Source of the DNA: Gemmatimonadota bacterium
GTDB lineage: Bacteria; Latescibacterota; UBA2968; UBA8231
Reading direction: 5' to 3'
NCBI GenBank assembly: GCA_028875335.1
Contig: JAPPEF010000019.1
Location: 1 to 52,534 of the forward strand
Length of the DNA stretch: 52,534 nucleotides
Positions 1 through 11,467 of the stretch are shown piece by piece. Both the position numbers and the translations under genes were made by a program. Each line of letters starts with the position of its first letter. The first letter of the stretch is position 1. The notes under the pieces are model-generated. The model saw only the letters and a list, made by a program, of their open reading frames with translations, was not told the origin of the DNA and searched no databases.

Positions 1-2277
1 GGAGGTCTTGATGTCGATGACGCCTTGGCCGGCGCGGTGCTTGCTGGGGTACTCGGTCTGGCCAGTGCGCTTGCCATACCCGTTTTCGCAGATGGTTAGC
101 AAGGTGCTGCTTTCGCGCACTATGACCATGTCCACCACCTCGTCCCCTTGACGTAATTTAATGCCCTTAACGCCCGTAGAAACCCGGCCCATCGAGCGGA
201 CTTCGCTTTCGCTGAAGCGCATGGCTTGGCCGTTGCGCGTCAGTAGGGCAATGTCCTGCTGACCATCGGTGATGGCCGCCCCAATCAGGTCGTCGTCGTC
301 TTGGATCTTCAGGGCGATGATCCCATCGCGGCGAATGTTCTGGTAGGCCGAAAGCCTAGTTTTCTTGACAATGCCGTTGCGCGTAGCCGTGAATAAGTAC
401 CGATCGTCGGAGAATTCTCGGACGGGTACGATGGCACATATCTGGTCGTCTTGGCCAAGCGGCAAGAGATTGGCTATTGATCGTCCTTGAGCCGTGCGGT
501 CGCCTTCGGGTATGCGAAAAACCTTGAGCCAGTAACACTTGCCCTTGGCAGTCAAGAACATGATATAGGAATGGGTCGAAGCCACAAAGAGGTGTTCGAC
601 AAAGTCCTCTTCCTTGGTCTTCATACCCGTCACCCCGCGCCCTCCGCGATTCTGTACTCGATAGGCCCTAGGGGGTAGGCGCTTGATATAGCCACTGCGC
701 GAGATGGTGACGACCATGTCCTCTTCGGCAATCAAGTCCTCAATGTCGAATTCTCCGGCTGAATAGACGATCTCGGTGCGGCGCTCGTCGCCGAAGCGCT
801 CGGCCAGATCATCAATCTCGTCCTTGATGATCTGCATCTGCCGCTCTCGGCTGGCGAGGATGGCTCTCTGTTCCTCAATCGTCGTTACCAACTCCCTGTA
901 CTCGACTTCAATTTTATCGCGCTCCAAGCCCGTCAAGCGCTGCAACGGCATGCTGAGGATGGCTTGGATCTGCCGCTCGCTCAGCTCGAATTGCACGTCA
1001 GTAGACTGGTCTAGTCTAGCAACGGTTGGCATGGGATGGATGACCGCCAGTCGCTCCTGAGCGTCTGCTGGACTCGACGAGCTGCGGATGGTTTCAATCA
1101 CTAAATCAATGTGGTCCAGGGCGATGCGCAGGCCCTCCAAGATATGCGCCCGAGCTTCGGCCTTCTCCAAGTCGAACTGTGTGCGGCGCACGATCACGTC
1201 ATGGCGGTGATCAATATAGTGCTGCAGCATTTGCTTGAGATTGAGCATCTCAGGACGGCCATTGACAATGGCCAGCATCATTACTCCATAGGTGGTCTGC
1301 AACATGCTATGACTATAGAGTTGGTTAAGCACGACTTCGGCTTGGGCTTCCCTCTTGCATTCAAATACAATGCGCAGACCCTTACGGCCCGATTCGTCGC
1401 GAATATTGGCAAGTCCGTCGATGGTTTTGTCGCGCACCAGATCGGCGATTTTCTCTAACAGGCTAGCCTTGTTTACTAAGAAGGGAATTTCGGTGATGAC
1501 GATGTTTTCGCGGCCGTTCTTGAGGGTCTCAATATCCGCCCGAGCTCTGACATAAATCAGCCCCCTGCCAGTTGTGTAGGCCTGCTGTACTCCGCTCATG
1601 CCGTAGATGATTCCGCCGGTGGGAAAATCTGGAGCTTTGATGTGATCAAGCAGCTCGGCAATGGAAATTTCGGGATGGTCGATCAGCGCCTTGAGGCCAC
1701 TGGCGACTTCCCGCAGGTTGTGCGGCGGAATCTTGGTGGCCATGCCGACAGCAATGCCCATCGAGCCGTTGCATATCAGGTTAGGGAACCTAGACGGCAA
1801 CACCAGAGGCTCTTGCTGTGTCTCGTCGTAGTTGCTGGCGAACTCGACGGTATTTTTGTCGAGATCCGCTAGCAACTCCATCGCCGGCCAACTCAGCCTC
1901 GCCTCCGTGTAGCGCATGGCCGCCGGAGGGTAGCCGTCAATGGAACCGAAGTTGCCTTGGCCTTGGACCAGCGGATAACGCAAGCGAAAGCTCTGCGCCA
2001 TATGCACTAGCGTCGGATAGACAATATCTTCGCCATGCGGGTGGTAGTTGCCAGAAGTGTCGCCGGCAATTTTGGCGCATTTGCGGTAACCGCGGTTGGG
2101 AAAAAGGCTTAAGTCGTTCATCGCGACCAGGATGCGGCGCTGGGACGGCTTGAGACCGTCGCGGACATCGGGTAGGGCACGCGACCGTATGAAGCTCATG
2201 GAATAGTCGAGGAAGGAGGTTTTGAGCTCCTCCTCAATTTTGACCCGCAGGACCCGGCTTTCTTGCTGTTCGAGCAT
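1..2277 (-). CDS. gyrA: DNA gyrase subunit A (partial, C-terminus off the left edge)
   Basis: Breakage-reunion subunit of DNA gyrase, which introduces negative supercoils as an A2B2 complex with GyrB. The reading frame is open from the ATG at 2277 to base 1 (759 codons), so the end is missing. The catalytic tyrosine is in MRYTEARLS (about Y123), preceded by QGQGNFGS. The CTD carries a GyrA-box-like QNRGGRG. The quinolone-determining region reads GNYHPHGEDIVYPTL, so the positions equivalent to E. coli S83 and D87 are Asp and Pro. It lies 23 bp downstream of gyrB on the same strand and is probably cotranscribed. The upstream AGGA ribosome site is weak. Confidence 0.98.
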   Translation of the reverse strand, partial: MLEQQESRVLRVKIEEELKTSFLDYSMSFIRSRALPDVRDGLKPSQRRILVAMNDLSLFPNRGYRKCAKIAGDTSGNYHPHGEDIVYPTLVHMAQSFRLRYPLVQGQGNFGSIDGYPPAAMRYTEARLSWPAMELLADLDKNTVEFASNYDETQQEPLVLPSRFPNLICNGSMGIAVGMATKIPPHNLREVASGLKALIDHPEISIAELLDHIKAPDFPTGGIIYGMSGVQQAYTTGRGLIYVRARADIETLKNGRENIVITEIPFLVNKASLLEKIADLVRDKTIDGLANIRDESGRKGLRIVFECKREAQAEVVLNQLYSHSMLQTTYGVMMLAIVNGRPEMLNLKQMLQHYIDHRHDVIVRRTQFDLEKAEARAHILEGLRIALDHIDLVIETIRSSSSPADAQERLAVIHPMPTVARLDQSTDVQFELSERQIQAILSMPLQRLTGLERDKIEVEYRELVTTIEEQRAILASRERQMQIIKDEIDDLAERFGDERRTEIVYSAGEFDIEDLIAEEDMVVTISRSGYIKRLPPRAYRVQNRGGRGVTGMKTKEEDFVEHLFVASTHSYIMFLTAKGKCYWLKVFRIPEGDRTAQGRSIANLLPLGQDDQICAIVPVREFSDDRYLFTATRNGIVKKTRLSAYQNIRRDGIIALKIQDDDDLIGAAITDGQQDIALLTRNGQAMRFSESEVRSMGRVSTGVKGIKLRQGDEVVDMVIVRESSTLLTICENGYGKRTGQTEYPSKHRAGQGVIDIKTS

Positions 2278-2300
2278 TAATTTAATCCTAGCTTTTTAGT

Positions 2301-4589
<2,289 letters not shown>

Positions 4590-4615
<26 letters not shown>

Positions 4616-5678
4616 AACGAGCTTCCTGCCTTGCGTTAGGCTCTTGAGGGGTCGTCGCTATGACCTGTTCAAACTCACCTACTATGTCCAACAGCTCTCC
4701 TATCCGGCCTGAATCCAACTCAGAAAAAGCATCATCTAAGAGCAGTACGGGTTGCCGACCCGTTTGTTTCTCCATGTAACGGACCTCGGCTAGCTTCCAC
4801 GATATGAGTACGGTTCTTAGCTGGCCCTCGGAGGCATAGACTTCAGCCGGTTCTTCGTTCAACGTGAATTTCAAATCATCGCGGTGCGGCCCACAGAGCG
4901 TATGGCCTATTTGGGTCTCCTGTTCCCTGCGGCGACTGAGCGCTTCGCTCAATTCGGCTCTAAGGGCCTCTAAGCCCTGTTCCTTGGTACCTTGATAGAC
5001 AACGGCGACCTCTTCGCCAGCCAAGGCGAAGCGACCATAATAGCCGAGAAAAGGCGCTCTCAACGCATCCAGCGCCTCCAAGCGATGTAGCCGAAGTTGG
5101 GCACCCAAATCCACCAACTGGGCATTCCACGGGTCTATTACCTGACTATCGACAAACCCGTGACCCGACCTCTTTGCGGCGCGCAATAAGTGGTTTCGCT
5201 GGGCCAGCACGCGGTAGTAGCGCTGCATACAGCGCAAGTACGCGGCGCTAGACTGCGAGATAAGTATGTCGAGTAGCCGCCTTCGCTGGGCCGGGAAGCG
5301 CAGTACCAGAGATACATCTTCAGGAGAGAAATGAACTGTGCGGAAGGTGCCGAGCAACTCCGATACTCGGGACAAGGGACTGGCATCAATAAATGCCTTC
5401 TTGCCTTCCTTTTTATTGTAAAAGACGCGTACTTGCTGGTCGTGGCGACCATCCGTACACAAGGCTCGGATGTCAAAGAAGTCCTCGCCGTGCGGCACGA
5501 CGTGTTGATCCTTGGCCCCGCGCACTGACTTACCGATAGATAGGTAGGAAATCGCTTCTAAGATATTGCTTTTGCCGCGGCCGTTCGGGCCAAAAATCAG
5601 CACGTGATCTACTGCAAAGCTCAAGCGAATTGCGGCAAAATTTCGGAAGGGTCTCAGCGTTAATTCACGAATCCGCAC
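4590..5678 (-). CDS. recF: RecF recombination/replication gap repair ATPase
   Basis: SMC-like ABC ATPase that with RecO and RecR directs RecA to gaps. 362 residues, normal length. Walker A is FGPNGRGKSNILEAI near residue 30, with Ser replacing the usual Thr. The signature region is ASEGQLRTVLISWKLAE and Walker B is PVLLLDDAFSELD. The N-terminus MRIRELTLRPFRNF is typical. The start is GTG at 5678 with AGGA just upstream, 14 bp after dnaN. It overlaps dciA by 26 bp. Confidence 0.98.
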
Positions 5679-5692
5679 TATTCCTGCTTACC

Positions 5693-6856
5693 TCATCCTG
5701 TTGGCCGCAAGGGCATTAGTAAGCAGAAGTAGTCCTCACCTTCCTTTTGTTCCACCGGCCGCAACAGAGCTGCTGTGACGTGGTCATTGAGCTCAAAACG
5801 GACCTCGGACGCGTCCATTCTGCGCAGGATATCCATCAGATATTGGGCGTTGTAGCCAACCTCCAGCTCTCCAGAGGCGTATTGGGCTGGCACGACCTCC
5901 CTCGCCTCGCCACCGATCTCGGGGCTGGCGGCCGATAGCTCCAGCTGGCCACTGCTTAGCTTAAAACGCACTTGACGCGTATAGGAACTGGAGAGGATGG
6001 ACACCCGGCGTACGGCCGGTAGAAGATCTTCGCTAGCTATTTTTAATTCTTTTGTATTGTTTTGCGGAATAACTTGGGCATAGTTGACATAGGGTCCCTC
6101 AATAAGACGCGACAGCAAATGCGTATGTCCTATATCAAACAGTACCTGTGTCTCGCCCAGCGTGACATTGACCGGCTCCTTATGGCCACCCAGCAATTTG
6201 ACGATCTGGTTCAATGCTTGGGGGGGGACGATGACCGAGGTCTCTTGGTCGTCTTTTACCTGATTCTGTAGATCTATTTCTAGTCTGCAACAGGCTAAGC
6301 GCGACCCATCGGTAGCCACCATCTCCATTCCCTGAGTATCGATGCGCCAGAGCACCCCGTTGAACACTGGACGCGTATCATCGCCGGAGACGGCAAAGGC
6401 CGTCTTGTTGATCATGTCTATCAGGACATTAGTCTCGGCCCCGTCCTCCCCTAAACTCAGGCTTACACCGTCAAGTGCTGCCGGCATACTGGGGAATTCT
6501 TCAGCTTCTATTCCCGATAGGCTATACGCTCCTTCGCTGCTCTCGACGTCTCCGGGCCGCCCTGAGAGCTTGAGTCGTTCGTCTTGTACCTCAATACTCA
6601 ACTCCGCCTCGGGCCATTCTCGGGTAATTTCTGCCAGCTTGCGAGCCGAAACAGTCGTCCTCCCTTCTTCTTCTACTACAGCAGCGACTTGAGTTCGGAT
6701 GGACAAATCTAAATCCGTCGCAGCTAGGGATAGGGTTTCCCCATCGGCTTCAAGTAGGATATTAGCCAACACCGGTAGGGAAGGCTTTGAAGACACGGCT
6801 TCTAATACAGTATCAATGCCCTGCCACAATTCATTGCGATTTACTCTTAACTTCAT
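5693..6856 (-). CDS. dnaN: DNA polymerase III beta subunit (sliding clamp)
   Basis: Ring-shaped processivity clamp of the replicative polymerase, 387 residues, slightly longer than the about 366-residue E. coli protein. Three repeats of the clamp fold are recognisable: N-terminal MKLRVNRNELWQGIDTVLEAVSSKPSLPVLANILLEA, then TNVLIDMINKTAFAVSGDDTRPVFNGVLW and a C-terminal LMPLRP ending. It is separated from dnaA by 656 bp that hold the putative oriC and a REP-like pair, so it probably has its own promoter. recF follows after 14 bp. Confidence 0.99.
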   Translation of the reverse strand: MKLRVNRNELWQGIDTVLEAVSSKPSLPVLANILLEADGETLSLAATDLDLSIRTQVAAVVEEEGRTTVSARKLAEITREWPEAELSIEVQDERLKLSGRPGDVESSEGAYSLSGIEAEEFPSMPAALDGVSLSLGEDGAETNVLIDMINKTAFAVSGDDTRPVFNGVLWRIDTQGMEMVATDGSRLACCRLEIDLQNQVKDDQETSVIVPPQALNQIVKLLGGHKEPVNVTLGETQVLFDIGHTHLLSRLIEGPYVNYAQVIPQNNTKELKIASEDLLPAVRRVSILSSSYTRQVRFKLSSGQLELSAASPEIGGEAREVVPAQYASGELEVGYNAQYLMDILRRMDASEVRFELNDHVTAALLRPVEQKEGEDYFCLLMPLRPTG

Positions 6857-6890
6857 ACTGCTTCTCAGATGATCCTTCTGCCTGATGAAC

Positions 6891-6960
6891 TACCCCGCCG
6901 CAAGCAGCGGGGTATCGGGTTAGTTATTCCCCAAGAGCGCCGCAAGCGGCGGGGAATCGG
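6891..6960. repeat. Pair of REP-like hairpin repeats upstream of dnaN
   Basis: Two copies of a 22-bp GC-rich core (6897-6918 and 6939-6960) differ at two bases and are spaced 42 bp apart. Copy 1 folds as TACCCCGC (6891-6898) with GCGGGGTA (6907-6914). Copy 2 folds as a stem GCCG-CAAG-CGGC flanked by TTCCCC (6927-6932) and GGGGAA (6951-6956). This resembles repetitive extragenic palindromes mobilised by RAYT transposases. No transposase is in the window. The spurious plus-strand frame across it should not be called a gene. Confidence 0.7.
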
Positions 6961-7080
6961 ACCCGAAGAGATTGAAAAAACGTTGTTCTTAAAACACTTA
7001 CATACAAATTTAGCTTCTGTACTTATTTATGTCAAGGTTCTATTATATAGTGCCCCATTTTTAGCGTAAGAGAGAACACA

Positions 7081-7440
7081 AGAGCAGGTGTGTATAAAAA
7101 AACAAAAAGATGTGTAATAAGGGTAGAGGCTTAATCCACATCAGTCTTTTAATAAAACTACACTTTTTTGTGTTCTTTTATTTTTAGAAGTTCTAGTTGT
7201 ACTGTGGATATGTGGATAACAGTATTGGAGATTTATTTATATACAATAAAAATTGTTGTTAATAAAACACTTAAACAACAAAGGAATAACTGTCGGTGAG
7301 TGCTCGATCTGTGGATTGTCAAGTGGAAAGGTTGAGTTTTTCACAGGCCAGAAGTTAAAAATGCCTGTTTTCCTTTTTGCACGGATTTATCCACATTGAA
7401 TCAATACCTGGGCGGGGATAGATGTTAATAGTTTTCCACT
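7081..7440. other. Candidate chromosomal replication origin (oriC) between dnaA and dnaN
   Basis: The 656-bp gap 6857-7512 contains, after the REP pair, an AT-rich stretch with DnaA boxes. Perfect TGTGGATAA is at 7211-7219 and perfect TTATCCACA at 7387-7395. One-mismatch boxes are at 7089-7097, 7132-7140 and 7203-7211 (abutting the perfect one), and a two-mismatch box is at 7310-7318. Very AT-rich runs at about 7141-7195 and 7229-7275 could be the unwinding element. Gene orientation diverges on either side of dnaA/rpmH, as expected at an origin. Function is inferred, not shown. Confidence 0.75.
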
Positions 7441-7512
7441 GCCAAATAGGCACTATTGTGGTGAAAAATGCAGACAGAGGGGACCTGAGACGGCTAAAGA
7501 GATGGGGATAGA

Positions 7513-8907
7513 CTAGTGGCTTTGCCGGCGGATGGTATTGGACAAATCCTCGACTAGTCTGGCGAAGGTGGGATCGTTTTTGCACTTCCTCTCAACGGTG
7601 CTTACAGCGTGGATGACCGTACTGTGGTCGCGGTTGCCAAAGTGCAGGCCGATGGTAGTGAAGTGACTGCCGATGAGACTTCTGATTAAGAACATAGCAA
7701 TGTGACGTGCCGTTACCACGTCTTGCTTGCGTCCTTTTCCAATAAGCAGCTCCTGAGTCATATTAAAGTGGTCGGCGACCTGCTGTTGGATGGCCTCAAT
7801 GCTCATTTCCGATGGGCTAGGGCCCAATTCATCTAGAATATGCTTGGCCGCCTCGATGTCGAGTTCCTTCTTGTGGATCGAGCAGTAGGCCATCAAGCTA
7901 ATCAACGTACCTTCGAGTTCGCGGACGTTCGATCGGATATGGTTGCCTAACAGAGCGGCCACATCATCGGGAATCCGTATGCCATTGCGCTCGGCCTTCT
8001 TGTGGAGGATGGCAATCCGGGTCTCGAGCTCGGGCGGATTTATTGCGGTGGCCAAACCCCATATGAAGCGGGATTTCAGCCGTTCTTCTAACCCATCAAG
8101 ATGACCGGGGGGACTGTCGCAGGTCATGACAATCTGCTTCTCGGACTGGTGCAAGGCATTAAAGGTGTGAAAAAATTCGTTTTGGGTCCGTTCGCCGTGG
8201 AGCAGAAACTGGATGTCGTCGACCAGGAGGATATCCACGTTGCGGTAGAAACTTTTAAACTCATTCGTCTTATCGCGATCTCGGAGCGATTGGACGAAAT
8301 CGCCCATAAATTTTTCCGAGGTTACGTAAACGACCCTCTCAGCGAGCTTGAGCCTATGCGCGTGATGCCCAATCGCTTGGAGCAGATGCGTTTTACCTAG
8401 CCCAGCGCCGCCATAAATCACGAGGGGATTAAATCCCGCCTTACCTGGGGCATTGGCTACGGCTAAGGCCGTTGCCAGGGCAATTTGATTGCTATCGCCA
8501 ATGATAAATTCTTCAAAGGTATAGCGCTGGTTGAGCGATATTTGATCGGGACCGGCTTCTGTTTCTACCTCTTCTTCTCGTTCATCTTCTGTGGATTCTT
8601 CTTCGCGAGTGGGGATAGGGAGTACTGGGTCGAGAGCGGGCTGGGGTGCTTGGGCAACGGCAAAGGAGATTCTTGGGGCCAGCGTCGTCTCTTCCATTAC
8701 TACTGCTTGAATCATCTGCAAGTAGTGCTCCTCTACCCAAGCGGCAGAAAATGCACTGGGAACTTGGATGACCAACAAGTCTTCGTCGAATTGGCTTACG
8801 GAAGTCTGTTTAAACCAATTACTAAAACTCTGGGGACGAACCTGACGCTCTATATTGAGCAGACATTGGGCCCAAAGTTCTTGGGGATCTTGTATTTCCA
8901 GTGCCAT
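7513..8907 (-). CDS. dnaA: Chromosomal replication initiator DnaA
   Basis: Origin-binding AAA+ initiator, 464 residues. Domain I begins ELWAQCLLNIERQVRPQSFSNWF. An acidic linker (about residues 100-120, EEESTEDEREEEVETE) leads into the AAA+ domain with Walker A IYGGAGLGKTHLLQA and Walker B ILLVDDIQFL. The C-terminal DNA-binding domain has the DnaA signature HFGNRDHSTVIHAV. It is divergent from rpmH and is followed by the putative oriC, whose DnaA boxes would be its own targets. The start ATG at 8907 matches the expected N-terminus. Confidence 0.99.
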   Translation of the reverse strand: MALEIQDPQELWAQCLLNIERQVRPQSFSNWFKQTSVSQFDEDLLVIQVPSAFSAAWVEEHYLQMIQAVVMEETTLAPRISFAVAQAPQPALDPVLPIPTREEESTEDEREEEVETEAGPDQISLNQRYTFEEFIIGDSNQIALATALAVANAPGKAGFNPLVIYGGAGLGKTHLLQAIGHHAHRLKLAERVVYVTSEKFMGDFVQSLRDRDKTNEFKSFYRNVDILLVDDIQFLLHGERTQNEFFHTFNALHQSEKQIVMTCDSPPGHLDGLEERLKSRFIWGLATAINPPELETRIAILHKKAERNGIRIPDDVAALLGNHIRSNVRELEGTLISLMAYCSIHKKELDIEAAKHILDELGPSPSEMSIEAIQQQVADHFNMTQELLIGKGRKQDVVTARHIAMFLIRSLIGSHFTTIGLHFGNRDHSTVIHAVSTVERKCKNDPTFARLVEDLSNTIRRQSH

Positions 8908-9027
8908 TTATTGAGCGAGTTCGCAATTTTTAAGGGGGTTTTTCAACCTATGAAGAAGGCATATGCCAGTCAAGAGTCTCCACCGAATTTGTCGTTAAAA
9001 TTCACTAGCGTTCGAAGAGCTAAAGTA

Positions 9028-9056
9028 TTGACACTAATTGGAATAGCCACTAAATT
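9028..9056 (+). promoter_or_regulatory. Predicted sigma70 promoter for rpmH-rnpA-yidD-yidC
   Basis: TTGACA (9028-9033), a 17-bp spacer and TAAATT (9051-9056) lie in the 197-bp divergent gap between dnaA and rpmH. The predicted transcript would begin near 9063, about 40 nt before the rpmH start. The -35 is perfect and the -10 matches 4 of 6. Confidence 0.5.
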
Positions 9057-9104
9057 GGACCGTTTCTGCTCATGCTGTGCAGAACTAACGTGAGGTGAGA
9101 TTTT

Positions 9105-9239
9105 TTGAAACGCACATTTCAACCCAGCAACAGGCGCCGCCGCAACAAGCATGGCTTTCGCAAGCGTATGAGCACACCGGCCGGTCGCAATATCATCAAT
9201 CGTCGTCGTCGGAAGGGCCGCAAGCAGCTAGCAGTCTAG
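9105..9239 (+). CDS. rpmH: Ribosomal protein bL34
   Basis: 44 residues, [18 protein letters not shown] onward, ending [12 protein letters not shown], the hallmark sequence of L34 in the large ribosomal subunit. The start is TTG at 9105, preceded by a good GAGGTGA ribosome site; no ATG is possible at the conserved N-terminus. It is the first gene of the rightward rpmH-rnpA-yidD-yidC-mnmE cluster and divergent from dnaA, as in most bacteria. Confidence 0.97.
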   Translation: MKRTFQPSNRRRRNKHGFRKRMSTPAGRNIINRRRRKGRKQLAV

Positions 9240-9242
9240 CGT

Positions 9243-9503
9243 TTGATGGCTTGGATTAGGGGCCGCTGCTTTTGGATCCGCTGCGATCGGGAAGATCGCG
9301 GTCAAATCTTCGTCGTCCGACGCAAACTGGGCAATGCTGTAAAGCGCAATCGGCTCAAGCGGCACCTGCGTAGCATTTGCCGAAGCCGCCCGTACTTTCC
9401 TCGCAATCTAGTCGTTTTTTGCCAACCGTCAGCCGTCGAAGCTCCCTTTGCTGATTTGGAAAGGGAACTGGATTTCTTGGTACCAAAGCTTGTCCCACGA
9501 TGA
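9243..9503 (+). CDS. rnpA: RNase P protein component (short N-terminus)
   Basis: Protein subunit that assists RNase P RNA in maturing tRNA 5' ends. The RNR motif is clear ([18 protein letters not shown]). At 85-86 residues it is shorter than the usual 110-120: the frame is closed by the rpmH stop at 9237-9239, so the usual N-terminal helix and first strand are reduced to about 15 residues. The start is TTG 9243 or ATG 9246, with no clear ribosome site, suggesting coupling to rpmH. The last 4 bp overlap yidD. Confidence 0.9.
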   Translation: MMAWIRGRCFWIRCDREDRGQIFVVRRKLGNAVKRNRLKRHLRSICRSRPYFPRNLVVFCQPSAVEAPFADLERELDFLVPKLVPR

Positions 9504-9709
9504 AGCAAATCGTCATTTTCCTCGTCCGCGCCTATCGTCTTCTCCTGTCTCCATATCTTCCCCCATCCTGTCGTTATCAACCTACTTGTTCCCAATATGC
9601 CGAAGAAGCACTAGATAAGTACGGGGCACTCAAAGGCGGGATGATTGCGTTAAAGCGGATTAGTCGATGCCATCCCTGGGGAGGGAGCGGGTACGATCCT
9701 CTGCGATAG
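9500..9709 (+). CDS. yidD: Membrane protein insertion efficiency factor YidD
   Basis: 69-residue member of the YidD family, with the pattern [27 protein letters not shown] and the closing [13 protein letters not shown]. Family members assist YidC-dependent insertion of inner-membrane proteins. ATGA overlap with rnpA indicates coupling. yidC starts 39 bp downstream. Confidence 0.96.
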   Translation: MKQIVIFLVRAYRLLLSPYLPPSCRYQPTCSQYAEEALDKYGALKGGMIALKRISRCHPWGGSGYDPLR

Positions 9710-9748
9710 TTTAATAACATGTTGTTTATAAAAGGGTAAGTAAAACTT

Positions 9749-11467
9749 ATGGAAGATAAGCGGACCCTGTTGGCCTTTCTTTTCATCGGCCTGATTTTCC
9801 TCTTGCTTCCCTTCTATAATGAATGGATGGGGCTAAATCCCAAGCCCCGACCTCCGTCTCAGGAATCGGTGCCGCAAGAATCGGTGCCTGAAGTGGCCCC
9901 AGTTGCTGAAGAGCAAGCTGAGCCCGAGCGCACACGAGATCCCGAACCCGCGGAGCAGCTCCATTCGGAAGAGCAAGAGCCAGCACCCGTTCAGTCTCAG
10001 GTAGTTGAAAGGGTTGAAGCGGCCGAAAATCCGTCTTTTATTCCGGAAGAAATTGTAGTACAAACGCCGCTTCAGAGCTTTATCCTCTCTACAAAGGGCG
10101 GTACTATTACATCGTGTAAACTATTAAAATACAGAGACATAGGTGGAGGTATTATCGAGCTGCTGCCTCCCGCCGGCAGCGGCTTGGGCATTCATCTACA
10201 AAGGGCAAACTACAGGGAGGACATCTCCTCGGCGGAGTTTGTTGCCAATCAGTCGAGTTTGCAGATAGGATCCGGGGAAGAGCGCTCCCTAACTATGGTT
10301 GCCGAACTCGGCGGAGGCAGGAGACTGGAAAAGGTCTTGACCTTTAATGGGGACCGCTATGGATTCGATCTCCAAGTGCGCTACGAAGGGTTTGACGACG
10401 ATACTGAAGCCATACTCTCTTGGAAAAACGGCATAGCGTTTACCGAGCGCGAGCCGGAGATTGACCTACCTGAAATGCGGGCTTTCGCCTATATCAACGA
10501 AGAACGGGTCGAACTGAAGGTAGATGATGAGGAATCGGACGAATTGGAGGACAAAGGATTACTGAAATGGGCGGGTATTCGCAACAAGTACTTCTTGATT
10601 TCCTACATCCCCGTCGATAGAGAGCAGCGTTCTCGCGTCGTCCTGCAGGGCGATCACCAAGGGTCGCAATTGTGGCCCGAGTATTCTTTTCAGCTAGGTC
10701 GGCGGCTCGAACGGTCTGGTTCTTGGCACAACACCATTTATCTCGGCCCACTCAACTACGACGAACTCGTCGGCTATGAGGCTGAACTAGAGCAGGCCAT
10801 TGATTTCGGTTGGCCGATCGTAAGTCAAATAAGCCGCTTTCTACTCATTCTATTCATAGCGACCCATCAATATGTCCCCAACTATGGTTGGATCATCGTC
10901 CTGTTTGCCGTTGTCATCAAAATTCTCGTCTATCCGCTTACGCACAAAACGTATGAGTCTGCGGCGAAAATGCAGGAACTTCAGCCGAAAATTACGGCGC
11001 TACGCGAGAAGTACAAAAACGACAATCAACGCCTGAGCCGAGAGACCATGAAGCTCTATAAGGAAGAAGGCGTCAATCCTCTTAGCGGGTGTCTGCCTCT
11101 CTTGTTGCAGATGCCCATTTTCATTGCGCTGTACAATCTTTTTGGCAAAACAATCGAGTTGCGCCAGGCACCCTTTGTTCTCTGGATACAAGATCTTTCC
11201 CTTCCTGACGAGTTGCTTATCGGCGGTTTCGGTCTTCATGTTCTGCCTTTGTTAATGGCGGTCTCCATGTTCATCCAACAGAAGATGACTATGAAGGATC
11301 CCAAGCAGGCCGTTCTGGTTTACATGATGCCCGTACTGATGATTTTTATCTTTTGGAGCATGTCGTCGGGATTAGTGCTTTACTGGACTATCTTCAATGT
11401 TTTGACTATTGGCCAGCAGCTATTGGTCAATCATTTTAAGAAAGAAGCCGCTCCTTCCAGCACTTGA
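9749..11467 (+). CDS. yidC: Membrane protein insertase YidC (Gram-negative type)
   Basis: Inserts and folds inner-membrane proteins alone or with SecYEG. 572 residues. One N-terminal transmembrane segment (LLAFLFIGLIFLLLPF) is followed by a Pro/Glu-rich linker and a beta-rich periplasmic P1 domain (about residues 100-340). The conserved core has several membrane segments, including YGWIIVLFAVVIKILVYPLTH, a cytoplasmic helical hairpin (AAKMQELQPKITALREKYK) and NPLSGCLPLLLQMPIFIALY. A P1 domain implies an outer membrane. The stop overlaps the mnmE TTG start by 4 bp. Confidence 0.98.
   Translation: MEDKRTLLAFLFIGLIFLLLPFYNEWMGLNPKPRPPSQESVPQESVPEVAPVAEEQAEPERTRDPEPAEQLHSEEQEPAPVQSQVVERVEAAENPSFIPEEIVVQTPLQSFILSTKGGTITSCKLLKYRDIGGGIIELLPPAGSGLGIHLQRANYREDISSAEFVANQSSLQIGSGEERSLTMVAELGGGRRLEKVLTFNGDRYGFDLQVRYEGFDDDTEAILSWKNGIAFTEREPEIDLPEMRAFAYINEERVELKVDDEESDELEDKGLLKWAGIRNKYFLISYIPVDREQRSRVVLQGDHQGSQLWPEYSFQLGRRLERSGSWHNTIYLGPLNYDELVGYEAELEQAIDFGWPIVSQISRFLLILFIATHQYVPNYGWIIVLFAVVIKILVYPLTHKTYESAAKMQELQPKITALREKYKNDNQRLSRETMKLYKEEGVNPLSGCLPLLLQMPIFIALYNLFGKTIELRQAPFVLWIQDLSLPDELLIGGFGLHVLPLLMAVSMFIQQKMTMKDPKQAVLVYMMPVLMIFIFWSMSSGLVLYWTIFNVLTIGQQLLVNHFKKEAAPSST

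Noticed and set aside
6869..7069. 66-codon plus-strand frame with PRRKQRGIG-type repeats
   Set aside because: It is the translation of the REP-like palindromes in the dnaA-dnaN gap; no ribosome site and the tail runs into AT-rich origin DNA.
8485..9093. 202-codon plus-strand frame antisense to dnaA
   Set aside because: Almost entirely opposite the dnaA coding sequence; low-complexity translation with no family resemblance.
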